A DNA stretch of 64,000 bases from the NCBI GenBank assembly GCA_021521415.1, contig JAIQDT010014341.1, positions 87,001-151,000 on the forward strand. The letters run 5' to 3'. Made by a program: the position numbers and the translations under genes. How positions within the stretch are numbered: position 1 is the first letter of the stretch; each line of letters starts with the position of its first letter. This document shows positions 1-11,148 of the stretch, piece by piece. This stretch comes from Bidens hawaiensis (lineage: Eukaryota > Streptophyta > Magnoliopsida > Asterales > Asteraceae). The notes below the pieces were generated by a model, which did no database searches, was not told the origin of the DNA, and worked only from the letters and a program-made list of their open reading frames with translations.

Positions 1-3000
1 TTTCCCATAGATCTTATGCCGATTGAACTTGGTAGCTTCGACTTAGTTATTGGGATGGATTGGTTGTCCGAGCACCGAGCCGAGGTTGTCTGTCACGAGA
101 AGATCGTCCGCGTACCTCTCCCTGGGGGAGAAACTCTCATTGTTCATGGTGAGAAAGAGAGTGCGACAGTTGGGATCATTTCCCTTATGAAGGCACAGAA
201 GTTACTGCGTAAAGGCCATACTGCGATCTTAGCCCTAATCACCGACAAAGGTACTGACGAGGCTGTGGAGGAGGAGGTCTCAATCGACCAGATCCCTATT
301 GTTAGAGACTTTCTTGAGGTTTTCCCCGAAGACCTACCTGGCCTTCCGCCTCACAGACAAGTGGAGTTCCAAATCGACCTGACACAAGGAGCTGTTCCTG
401 TTGCTCGTGCACCGTATCGCCTTGCTCCGAAGGAGTTAGAGGAACTGTCTAAGCAGTTGCAAGAACTGCTAGATAAGGGTTTCATACGCCCCAGTTCATC
501 TCCGTGGGGAGCCCCAGTCCTATTCGTGAAGAAGAAGGATGGAACTCTACGCATGTGTATCGACTATCGGGAACTTAATAAGGTGACGACCAAGAACCGG
601 TATCCCTTGCCACGTATTGATGATATGTTCGATCAGCTGCAAGGATCCAGTTACTACTCGAAGGTCGACCTTAGGTCGGGTTGTCACCAACTCCGAGTTC
701 GGGAAGAAGACATTGCGAAAACAGCGTTTCGCACTCGTTATGGACACTATGAGTTCGCCGTTATGCCATTTGGGTTAACAAACGCCCCAGCCGTATTCAT
801 GGACCTCATGAATCGTGTTTGTAAACCTTATTTGGATAAATTCGTCATTGTGTTCATAGACGACATCTTGATATATTCGAAGACAAGGGAGGAACATGAA
901 GAGCACTTGCGATTAATGATGGAGCTACTCATGAAGGAACAACTGAATGCCAAATTATCGAAGTGCGAGTTCTGGATGCGTGAAGTAAAATTTTTGGGCC
1001 ACGTGGTAAGTTGGGAGGGAATCCAAGTGGACAGTCCAAGATTGAAGCAATCAAGGATTGGCCAAACCCGAAAACTCCCACCGAGATCCGTCAATTTCTG
1101 GGATTAGCTGGTTATTATCGCAGATTTATTGGAGGATTTTCCAAGATTGCTCAACCACTCACATCCTTAACCCGCAAGGGCATTGTGTATAAGTGGACCG
1201 AGGCACATGACACAACATTTCAAACTCTGAAAGACAAGCTGTGTAGTGCGCCAATCCTATCACTGCCCGAAGGAGTAGACGACTTTGTTGTTTACTGCGA
1301 TGCTTCACTGCAAGGAATTGGATGTGTGCTTATGCAACGGGAAAAGGTCATCGCATATGCTTCTCGACAACTGAAGACCGCTGAAAAGAACTACACGATC
1401 CATGACTTAGAACTTGGAGCCGTCATCTTTGCACTAAAAATCTGGAGGCATTACCTCTATGGAACCCAATGTACGATCTACACTGACCATAAGAGCCTCC
1501 AGCACATATTCGAGCAGAAAGAACTGAACATGAGGCAGAGACGATGGGTCGAGTTTCTTAACGATTATGAATGTGCTATTAAGTATCATCCGGGTAAAGC
1601 CAACGTGGTGGCTAACGCCTTGAGCGGAAAAGAAACTTTGAAGCCCAGGAGGGTTAGGGCTTTACAACTAACGATTCACTCTGGTCTACCCGAAAAGATC
1701 AGGGATGCCCAGTTAGAAGCTCTGAAAGCCAAAAATTTCGATACCGAATCTTTGCACGGTGTAGACGGGAACTCAGAGGTTAAGTCGGATGGCATTCGGT
1801 ATTACCATGATCGAATTTGGGTACCGCGTTATGGGGATCTAAGAACACTGGTCATGGACGAAGCACACAAATCCCGATACTCAGTACATCCGGGATCAGA
1901 TAAGATGTACCATGACTTAAAAGAGCTATACTGGTGGCCGAGTATGAAAGAGGAAATTGCTGGGTACGTGGCTAAGTGTCTGACATGTGCCAAAGTGAAA
2001 GCAGAACATAGGAAACCGCCGGGATTACTTCAACAACCCGAAATTCCTATGGGGAAATGGGAACAGATATCCATGGATTTCATATCCAAACTACCCAAGA
2101 CACCCAGCGGTTGCGACATGATTTGGGTCATAGTGGATCGATTGACCAAATCCGCACATTTTCTAGCCATCCGGGAAGCGGACAAGACGGATAGGCTAGC
2201 TCGCATTTACATTAAAGAAATCGTTTCCCGTCATGGTGTGCCGATATCGATTATTTCGGACCGTGATGCTAGGTTTACGTCAAACTTTTGGAAATCGTTG
2301 CAAAAGTCGTTGGGTACACGACTGGATATGAGCACGGCTTATCATCCACAAATAGACGGTCAGAGCGAGCGAACAATACAAACATTGGGGGATATGTTAA
2401 GGGCGTGCATCATTGATTTTGGGAGCAGTTGAGAGACGCACTTGCCTTTGGTTGAGTTCTCTTACAATAACAGTTACCATACGAGCATACAAGCAGCCCC
2501 TTTTGAAGCTCTGTATGGGCGTAAATTCCGATCACCACTCTGCTGGGCGGAGGTGGGTGAGAGTCAACTAACTGGCCCTGAAATAGTTCATGAAACGACG
2601 GAGAGGATAGTTCAGATCCGAAACCGTATGGCAGCAGCACGTGATCGTCAGAAAAGTTATGCTGATAAGCGTAGAAGGCATTTGGAATTTGAAGTCGGGG
2701 ACAAAGTTTTATTAAAAGTGGCACCGTGGAAGGGTGTCATTCGTTTCGGAAAACGGGGAAAGTTGAGCCCGCGTTACGTAGGGCCATTCGAAATCGTGGA
2801 ACGAATCGGTCCAGTGGCTTATAGGTTGGACTTACCGGAACAACTCCGCGGGGTACATACCGTCTTCCACGTATCAAATCTTAAAAAGTGTTTGGCTGAC
2901 GAAAACTTGATAGTTCCTTTGGAGGAACTAGAAGTGGACGAACAGTTACGTTTCATCGAAGAGCCGGTGGAAATCATGGATCAGGACGTAAAGACCCGTA

Positions 3001-3128
3001 GGCACAGTAAAACTCCTATCGTTCGCGTTCGTTGGAAATCTAAGCGTGGACCAGAGTTCACATGGGAGCGCAAAGACCAGATGAAAGAAAAGTATCCACA
3101 CCTATTCAAACCTGAAGCCAAACCATAG
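1..3128 (+). pseudogene. Gypsy-1 pol (PR C-terminus, RT, RNase H, integrase, chromodomain-like tail), broken
   Basis: Frame 1 is open from base 1 and starts in the protease tail ([14 protein letters not shown]). It continues through RT with [25 protein letters not shown] and the catalytic FIDD at about 853-864. A frameshift near 1030-1045, just after FLGHVV, moves the reading to another frame. That frame carries RNase H (YCDAS near 1290), the integrase HHCC zinc region (1863-2010) and the D,D,E residues near 2070, 2255 and 2360. A TGG-to-TGA stop at 2430-2432 interrupts the integrase, and the same frame resumes at 2433 and runs to 3128. The C-terminus ([15 protein letters not shown]) resembles the chromodomain-like tail of Tekay/Del elements. 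Two lesions in 3.1 kb, one a G-to-A transition, suggest methylation-linked decay. Confidence 0.92.
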
Positions 3129-3138
3129 GTACGATTTA

Positions 3139-3283
3139 AATTTTCGGGACGAAAATTCTTTTAACAAGGGGATGATGTGGCAAACCTAAAATTTTTCTTT
3201 TCTATCCCTTTCATGTCCCAGTCTAGTGGTGACATCACATTAATTTTCGGGACGAAAATTCTTTTAACAAGGGGATGATGTGA
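3139..3283 (+). other. Duplicated polypurine-tract block before the Gypsy-1 3' LTR
   Basis: A 41-bp block that starts AATTTTCGGGACGAAAATTC and ends in the purine run AAGGGGATGATGTG occurs twice without a mismatch, at 3139-3179 and 3243-3283. The second copy directly abuts the LTR start (TGTGACAATTG, 3280) and holds the functional-looking PPT. The first is followed by TGTGGCAAACC, itself similar to an LTR start. The ORF ends only 11 bp before the first copy. Confidence 0.75.
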
Positions 3284-6058
3284 CAATTGCAAATTTCAGG
3301 TTAACTCTGTTAACTAAACCCAGTTAAATCTTGTTGACTGTGTCAGTAAACTCAGTTAGTTCTGTTAACTATGAGTATGAACTCTTGTACATGTGATGTC
3401 ATGTATGCGTATATTTAAGTCAACGTGTCATTGGTGACTTAAACAAGGATAAGTGACTAATTATAACTAGGATAGTAAACTCGTCTTGCATGTTATAATA
3501 AACATGTCATATAACATGTATGATAAGTATAATGTGCTATGTGATTAATATGTTATATTATGGTTATTACATGATGATGTGATTGTAAGTAAGCTAAATG
3601 ATTAAATAGGTTATATTGTATGTCATGTAACATGTTTATTATTTAAATGGAACCTTAGTTTATGTTACATAGGAAATGTTTATTAAATTATGTACCATGT
3701 CACAAATAAATAAATAAAAGATAACCTAAGTATCATATTCATTAAATCAATCATAAAGGGGTTGTTAATAACAAGGAGGTTACAACTATTGGATGCCAAC
3801 ACCTTTTCCTTTCCCTTTTCCTCTCTCTTTGGCCGTGATACTCACACACACACACATACTCTCATTTTCTTTCATACAAACAATCATCTTCAAGTATCAT
3901 CTTCAAAACAAACAAGTTGGTGAGTATTAGTAAACAAGGGTTTAAGCATTTGATCAAGCAAAGTGAGTAGATTATTATGTTTATATGTTTCTTTTTCTTT
4001 TAATTCATATGAACCTTGTATCCAAATGGTTGGATCATGAAAGGGGATGATCAAAGTTTGACAAGTCAAAAAGATTAGTATGTGTCTTGGTTAGTATTGT
4101 TGAGTCTTTTATAAATACATGTGTTTTTACTTTTCTTAGGAAATCAAATGGATAAAAATAAGACATGAAATTTGATTTAGCAAGAATGTTTCTTGATGAT
4201 TTTGGAATCATAAGGATATAAAAGTTGTGTTTTGTAGTGGATTGTGCCTAAAACTGCTTGCTGACAGACTTGGTGTCTCGGATTGTATTGTGAATAAATT
4301 GATGATATGTTTGCGTTTTTGATCGATTTTTGATTCTATGAACATGTACTTTGAATCTAGTTTTCAGAAAGTCTGAAATCTTAATTTTTGGACACTGTTT
4401 GAATACTTTTTATTAATTTACAAAATCAGGATGCAAATCTAAATTAGAGAAAATAATTCTGAGTTGAGTTGTAAATTTCATAACTTGATGATAAAAATAG
4501 ATATGGATATAATTCTACTTCTAGGATGTTGTAAATTGAATTAGGAATCTAGTCCAATTGGTCTTGCATCAATTGGACAAATATGGAAGTTTTGACAAAT
4601 TTTTTATTACTGCTGTGTTGTTGTAGAAATATAAATCATGTTGTTGTAGTATATGAATATTCTGGACGAATTGGTAAATCCAAAAATTGTGAGAAAAATA
4701 TATGTTGAACCTAATACTGATGTGTACATGTGTGATTTATTTGGTAATTTAGATGTGAGTTTTGATTGATGAGAAAAATCGGTTTAGGTGGTATAAATTG
4801 TTAAAGGTGATAAAGGTGTTGGTTGAATTGAGATAATTGCAAATTGTGATATGTTAGTTGTGGTAAATTAGAACTTTGACTTTTTAAGTCAACTTAGAAC
4901 TAGTTGACTAAATAGTTAGTCTTGCTTGTGATGTTGTGAAAGTGTATTGATCATAGAATTTCAAGGAATATGGCTAAGTGTGTATACTTGATGATTGATT
5001 AAGTGTGACTAGAATTATAAGGTAAACATTCTAAGTCCAACCTTTTAGTCAAAGGTCAATATTTTAGTCAAAGGTCAAAACTTTAGTCAAAGTCAACAAA
5101 AGTCAAACTTTGGTCAAAAGTCTTTTTAAAAACAATGGGAGATTGTTGGATACTAGTGGTTCTAGGAACCATCCCACAAGTTACTTACGTACTTGCATTT
5201 TTAGGGTCTTAGCACGTGACGCATTTACTTCGGTCGGATTTGTGTAATACCCGAAGCACCAACAAGGTGAGTTTACGGCCCCACTTTTATACATTTCCTT
5301 TGGGGGAGGAAACAAGCAAAACTGTTTTACTTTACTTGCTCTAAATCTTTACACAACCGTTTGGTTGCTTATAACGTAGTGTTTCTTTGCCATGGAAAGT
5401 CCTCACAAACATCGGACCGTTAACTAAGGTTAACTGGCGTGGTAAATTTAAATAGTACTATTGGGTTTGACAAACCCCACCCTGCATTATTCTCGACTGG
5501 AGGTCGAACGGGGTGTAACTTTGACCAAACATTGTTAAGTTTTGGCAATACTTGACTTGAGGCAATAACTAGTCAGCTTCGGTCGTGATGGAAACATAAC
5601 ACTATGCGGCAACGAGTTAACTAAGTGTAGTTAACCATGGGCCACTTTTATTTATAAATGTTTATGAACTGATAGAGCATAACTTACTTTGAAAACCTGT
5701 GAACTCACCAACCATATGTGTTGACACTTTTTAGCATGTTTTCCTCAGGTCACTAGCAAGCACTTGGATTATGATAACATTGCATGCATGGACTCGCATT
5801 GGTTTAAGTTTGAAAACATTTATTTGATATTGGTTTTGCGCTTGTAGCGCCATGAATTATTTAAACTTGTTTGGGAGATGGCTCCCGCACTTTGTTTAGC
5901 TTCCGCACTAGCACTTAAGTACTCTGAATATTTTATTTTGATTTGTTAAAACTTTTAAGACCATGTAGATGTCGTTTGGTGTGATTAATGTGTTCGGATC
6001 CTGGTTTGTCACCCGCCTTACGGTAAAACTCCATTAGTGGAAATTTGGGGGTGTGACA
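3280..6058 (+). repeat. 3' LTR of Gypsy-1 (2779 bp)
   Basis: The LTR begins TGTGACAATTGC directly after a polypurine tract and ends GGGTGTGACA, giving TG...CA ends. It lacks long ORFs. It holds a TATA-like ATATTTAA near 3410, a pyrimidine-rich stretch with an (AC)n run near 3790-3860, a dense array of GTCAA motifs at 5046-5117 and a GTGAGT donor-like site near 3963. It is clearly related to the 3-kb LTRs at 44990 and 52993 (shared starts such as GGTTAACTC-GTTAACTAAACC and shared ends). The 5' partner LTR is outside the window. Confidence 0.88.
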
Positions 6059-6858
6059 TTATGGTTTTTGGATGGTTAAACATGTTTAAAACTAATCAAG
6101 GATTAAATTTTCATGGTTAAACTATGTTAATCATGGTTAAAATCAATGTAAAAATCAATATTTACCTTAGGGTTTTGATGAAGCTTGATGAAGAAGAGTA
6201 TGTTCTGCTGATTTCTAGAATTTTTTTTTATAAATATCTTCTTAATATTTACATATATATTATATTTTAAAGGGGTTGGCCTTCCCCCTTAGTTGCATCC
6301 GCAAGCATATAAGTCCCATTGGGCCTCCTTTTTGGCCCAATGGTGCCTCGGTATTCGTGCCATACGTAAACTTCGGTCCAAAATTTAATTCGGGTTCGGT
6401 TTTTTTGCAAGAAAACTAGTTCGGGTGCGAAAACCAGCGCGAAAATGAGTGTTTTTCAGCTTCTTTTTGTAAAATAAGAAAAACGTACTGACTCGTTGTA
6501 AAATTCCAAAATATTTTCACGGATTGCTTAGAACATGTCATATAAGTGTTTTATAAATCTTTTTCGGCTTAACGGATGCTACAATGCTCGTTTTGATATT
6601 AACGATTGCGTTTAAGCTTATAGCGTATCGATAAACGAAACCTTTTTCGTTTAAAGAGTTTTAAACGTACTGGGGCCTAAATATCAATATGTTAGCCTCT
6701 ATAATATATATATATAACTCGTATATGACCCCTCAGTATGTATACAGGTCATAATTAGTATCGGTCGATTACTTGTTTAAGCACTACGAATTAACCGATT
6801 TATCGTTTACTTGCTACATAGTGAATATAATATACCTCGTTTTGTCACGAATGTCACA
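6059..6858 (-). repeat. 3' LTR of Gypsy-2, remaining 800 bp
   Basis: This stretch matches 33621-34420 over its whole 800 bp, with roughly 20 or more substitutions and small indels seen by eye. Examples are GTTGCATCCGC against GTTGCGGCCGC and a shorter T run near 6225. On the minus strand it starts TGTGACATTCGTGAC at 6858. Gypsy-1 insertion cut off the rest of the LTR, which should lie left of the window. Confidence 0.9.
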
Positions 6859-6870
6859 TTCTCCCCCCCG
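6859..6870 (-). other. Polypurine tract of Gypsy-2
   Basis: On the minus strand, ACGGGGGGAGAA lies directly before the 3' LTR start TGTGACATTCG. This purine run is the usual primer for plus-strand DNA synthesis. The upstream context (TTTCGAGGACGAAATTTCTT) is shared with Gypsy-1, Gypsy-3 and the LARD-like element. Confidence 0.8.
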
Positions 6871-9496
6871 TTAAGAAATTTCGTCCTCGAAATTTATTGT
6901 GTCATCGGTTTTCTTTTTAGGGAACAGGTGTGGGTATTTCTTTCGGAATTCGTCCTTTCGTTCCCAAGTATATTCGGGTCCTTGTTTTGAATTCCACCGA
7001 ACTTTTACCAATGAAATTTTGTTGTGTCGTAACTGTTTGGTTTTCCCGTCCACAATTTCTACCGGTTTCTCTACGAAGTTGAGCTTTTCGTTGATCTGAA
7101 CATCTTCCAGTGGTACTATTGTCGTTTCATCAGTCAAACACTTTTTCAGATTCGATACATGAAACACGTCGTGAATAGTGCTCAGTTCTAAGGGTAGTTT
7201 TAATCGGTAAGCTACGGGACCAATTTTTGCAATAATCTCAAAAGATCCGATGTATCTCGGGGCTAGTTTACCAGTCTTTCCAAATCTTATAACACCTTTC
7301 CACGGCGATACTTTTAAAAACACCTTATCACCTATTTCAAAAGATAACGGTTTTCTGCGAACATCGGCATAACTCTTTTGTCGGTCGCGGGCAGCTTTCA
7401 ATTTTTGCTTAATCTGGTGAATCTTATCGGTGGTTTCCTGAATTAAATCTCACCTTGAAATTTGGGTATCACCCACTTCCATCCAACATAGTGGTGACCT
7501 ACATTTTCGCCCGTATAAGGCTTCATAAGCTGTTGCTTGTATACTACTGTGATAACTGTTATTGTAAGAGAATTCAATGAGCGGGAGGTGTTGATCCCAA
7601 TTCGCTTTGAAGTCCAGTACACAAGCACGAAGTAAATCTTCTAAGGTTTGGATGGTTCGTTCGGAATGACCATCGGTTTGGGGATGGTAAGCCGTACTTA
7701 GGTCGATTCGGGTTCCTAAGGCTTCTTGTACTGCTTGCCAGAAATGTGAAGTAAAGTGACTGTCTTGATCTGAAATAATCGAAAGAGGTACTCCGTGTCG
7801 GGATACAATTTCATCGATGTAAATTTGAGCGAGTTTTTCGGTGGTGTAGTTGTTACGGATGGGAATAAAGTGTGCGGATTTGGTTAATCGGTCAACAATT
7901 ACCCAGATAGCATTGTGTCCTCGGGAGGTTTTAGAAAGGTGCGTCACAAAGTCCATGGTAATTTGTTCCCATTTCCATTGTGGGATTTCGGGTTGTTGTA
8001 ATATTCCCGAAGGTTTTTGATATTCCGCCTTCACCCTTGCACATGGTGCACATTTACTTACATACATGGCTATATCCTTTTTCATGCCAGGCCACCAGTA
8101 AAATTCTTTAACATCTTTATACATCTTATCAGTACCTAGATGAATAGAAAATTTGGACTTATGTGCTTCATCAAGAATCAACTTTCGGAGTTTATGAAGT
8201 GTTGGAATCCATACCCGGTTTTTGTAATAATATACTTCATCAATTTTCTTCTCAAAATTCCTTTCATTCCCATGTAGTTCTTCTTTTTCTAGTTGATCTG
8301 CCTTCAAAGCCTCATCTTGTGCAACACGAACTTGTTCGGTTAGGCTACTTTGAACAATCATTCCGAGTGCTCGTACCCTTAATGGTTTGACTCTGTCTTT
8401 TCGGCTTAAAGCATCAGCTACTACGTTGGCCTTACCCGGATGGTATTTAATCTCACAATCATAATCATTTAACAGTTCTACCCATCTCCTTTGTCTCATG
8501 TTTATCTCTTTCTGATCAAATATGTTTTGTAGGCTTTTGTGATCAGTATAGATGGTACATTTGGTGCCATACAAGTAATGTCTCCAAATCTTCAATGCAA
8601 AGATAACTGCTCCCAATTCCAAATCATGGGTCGTATAATTCTTTTCATGTACTTTTAATTGTCGGGAAGCATATGCTATTACTTTCTTTCTTTGCATCAG
8701 TACGCATCCTAAACCTTTACGAGACGCGTCACAATATACCACCAATTCATCAGTTCCATCTGGAAGGCTTAATATTGGAGCCTCACATAACTTCTGTTTT
8801 AACGTTTGGAAGGCCATTTCTTGTTCTTCTCCCCATTCATACGCTCGATCTTTTTGAGTTAGGAGGGTTAGAGGTTGGGCAATACTTGAAAAGTTTTCAA
8901 TGAATCTTCTATAATACCCGGCTAGTCCTAAGAATTGACGAATTTCTCTTGGTGACTTAGGTACTTGCCAATTTTTAATGGCCTTAATTTTACTTGGGTC
9001 TACTTGGATTCCTGATGGTTCACAATGTGCCCCAAAAACTGTACTTCTTGTAACCAAAATTCACATTTGGACAACTTTGCGTATAACTTCTCTTGCCTCA
9101 ATAATTCTAAGATTTCCCGCAAATGTTGTTCGTGTTCCTCCTTACTTCTCGAATATATCAAAATGTCATCGATAAACACTATCACGAACTTGTCAAGGTA
9201 AGGTTTGCAAACTCGGTTCATGAGGTCCATAAACACTGCAGGTGCATTTGTCAACCCAAATGGCATAACCAAAGATTCATAGTGACCATACCGAGTTCGG
9301 AAAGCTGTTTGTGGGACGTCTTTTTCCTGAATTCTTACTTGATGATAACCAGATCTAAGATCAATTTTTGAAAAATACTTCGCACCCTGGAGCTGATCAA
9401 ACAAGTCATCAATTCGAGGTAAGGGGTATCTATTCTTTATAGTCACTTTATTCAATTCTCGGTAATCAATACACATTCAAAAACTCCCATCTTTCT
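6871..9496 (-). pseudogene. Gypsy-2 pol, 3' part: RT, RNase H, integrase, chromodomain-like tail, broken
   Basis: Read on the minus strand, the segment begins at the Copia-A insertion inside the RT KKKDG motif. A TGA stop at about 9476 replaces the Arg codon before [10 protein letters not shown] continues with [10 protein letters not shown] and FIDD (near 9170) to a one-base frameshift near 9015 after FLGHIVN. The next frame (9057-7450) carries RNase H ([10 protein letters not shown]), the integrase zinc region ([15 protein letters not shown]...[11 protein letters not shown]) and the D,D,E core. A TGA at 7450-7452 then interrupts it, and the same frame resumes to a tail at 6871 with KVRWNSKQGPEYTWERKDE. 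Three lesions are visible. The domain order (RT-RH-INT-chromodomain-like) and motifs fit Tekay/Del chromoviruses. Confidence 0.92.
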
Positions 9497-10382
9497 GTGG
9501 GTTTTATATAAGATTATCAAAGTTCAAGTTAACCATATTTAACATGAAAACGCAACGGAAGCTTAGATTTTAAATCTAGTTATAAACATACCATTATGTT
9601 AAAACTAAAACCCAAAGACAAGGATCAATATTACAAGAACAATATGCTTACAAAATGTAAATGGTACCTCTTCTACCTTTAGAAGAAGATGTAGGTGGAT
9701 GAAGAAGATGATGACTTTGAATGGCTAGGTTGCAAAGGAGAAACCCTCAAGCTTTGTATACCCCAAGCTTATAGCAACAACACCAATATTCTTGCTAGGA
9801 TTTTTAACACTTTATGAAGCTCACAAAAACTCTCAAAACTTGCCCAAAGTGGCCGTGAGTTTTAGAGAGTGGGAGAGAGAGTTTCTTGCACTTGAAAAAT
9901 TCAAAATAAGATCACTAATGCATGTAAATTGAATGGAGGATCAAAAGGAGAAGTTATGACAAAAGCCAAGAGTTTGATTGGGTAAAACCACCACCCCACA
10001 TGGGTGGCCGGTTTTGTTGTTATTATTATTATTTTTTTTTTTTTTTTTTTGTTTTGTTTTAACAATTAAAACATCTCCATCTCCATCTTATACTTTATAA
10101 AACTAATTTTATAAATCATGCATGCTATCTTAATTATTTAACCAATTAAATAATTAATTTATATAAATAAATTATCCAGATAATTTATTTAAAATATCAA
10201 GTGTAATTATTAGAAAACCAATTTTCTAATTGCGCAGTGTTCGGTATTCGTTTAAGTGATCAAATCATTAAAAGAATACATTTGGTGTTGTCTAGCTTGT
10301 TATTGGGTATGACCCGACTTGGATCAAACACAGTTAGCCACATTAGTATAAGTATGTGTCTCGGGCATACGTAATTCCAACA
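9497..10382 (-). repeat. 3' LTR of Copia-A (886 bp)
   Basis: It matches the copy at 16816-17701 almost perfectly. The only differences I see are one T near 9540 and the length or composition of the TTA/T tract at 10021-10050. A long oligo-T run near 10033-10050 and TTTATATAA-like AT-rich sequence are present. Confidence 0.96.
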
Positions 10383-10395
10383 ATCTCCCACTTGC
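10383..10395 (-). other. Polypurine tract of Copia-A
   Basis: On the minus strand GCAAGTGGGAGAT directly precedes the 3' LTR start TGTTGG. AAGTGGGAGATTGTTGG is a common copia PPT-LTR junction. Confidence 0.85.
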
Positions 10396-11148
10396 ACGAG
10401 ATACATAGAAAATTAATGCAAGTGGTGAATACCGCCTAACAACAGTTCACCACCCCTAATGTGTTTGACGAAGTGCCATTCAATAACATCATCCCTTCAA
10501 GTCCCTTACTTGATATGATTTAGGTGAATCTATCATTATATCTCTTTGTTACTAGATGTCATGTTGGATCTAAGAGACATAGGCGATCATTCTCTTTACA
10601 ATTCAACTTTATCAGGCCTTAGACATCTAAACTCTCAACACATAAGAGGAACAAATTCCATCTTGACTGTATACGCCTCTCACTATCACTTTATACTCCA
10701 CCTGAGCTCATCCTTATGTACCATCTTTTACGAATAGCGAAGGGGAGAGTCAAAGTGTAATACTTGGTGAAAATCAAGACCCAGTATACATCTCAGGTCT
10801 AAGGATAATATGAAATTCTCCTTTACTCAAAATTACTAATGATCAAGTCAATCGACTCCATGTAGTAATATTGAGAGCGGGTCAGTCCAATATTCGTATC
10901 CCACGAATATCTATGAACCTTGGCAGCAAACCTATGCTCCATATTCATTCCTTATGAATATCCACCAATCCTAGTTCATAATAGTCTTGCTTCATATTTG
11001 TTCCCACAAATGTGATCGACTACGGACTTTTAGAATAAGATAACTTATTCATGGATTAAACATGCAAAATTAGAATTTAACTCAAGATTCCATAATCATA
11101 TAAAAGAGTTAAATTACAAAAGTCTTTTAAACTTTAATACAAAATAGA
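10396..11148 (-). other. Copia-A 3' untranslated region
   Basis: About 750 bp between the polyprotein stop and the PPT. It has no ORF with recognisable homology. Short open frames here (for example at 10546-10737) have no domain and look like chance. Confidence 0.7.

Larger units (their letters stand above)
1..6058 (+). mobile_element. Gypsy-1: Ty3/gypsy chromovirus (Tekay/Del-like), 5' truncated by window edge
   Basis: This plus-strand LTR retrotransposon enters the window inside the protease domain, runs through RT, RNase H, integrase and a C-terminal chromodomain-like tail, and ends in a 3' LTR. The LTR end (GTGTGACA at 6051-6058) is followed by TTATG and then by sequence that matches the right LTR of Gypsy-2 from 33621 onward. 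Gypsy-1 therefore inserted into the 3' LTR of Gypsy-2. The predicted left copy of the TTATG target duplication lies outside the window. Coding breaks show that this copy is not autonomous. Confidence 0.9.
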
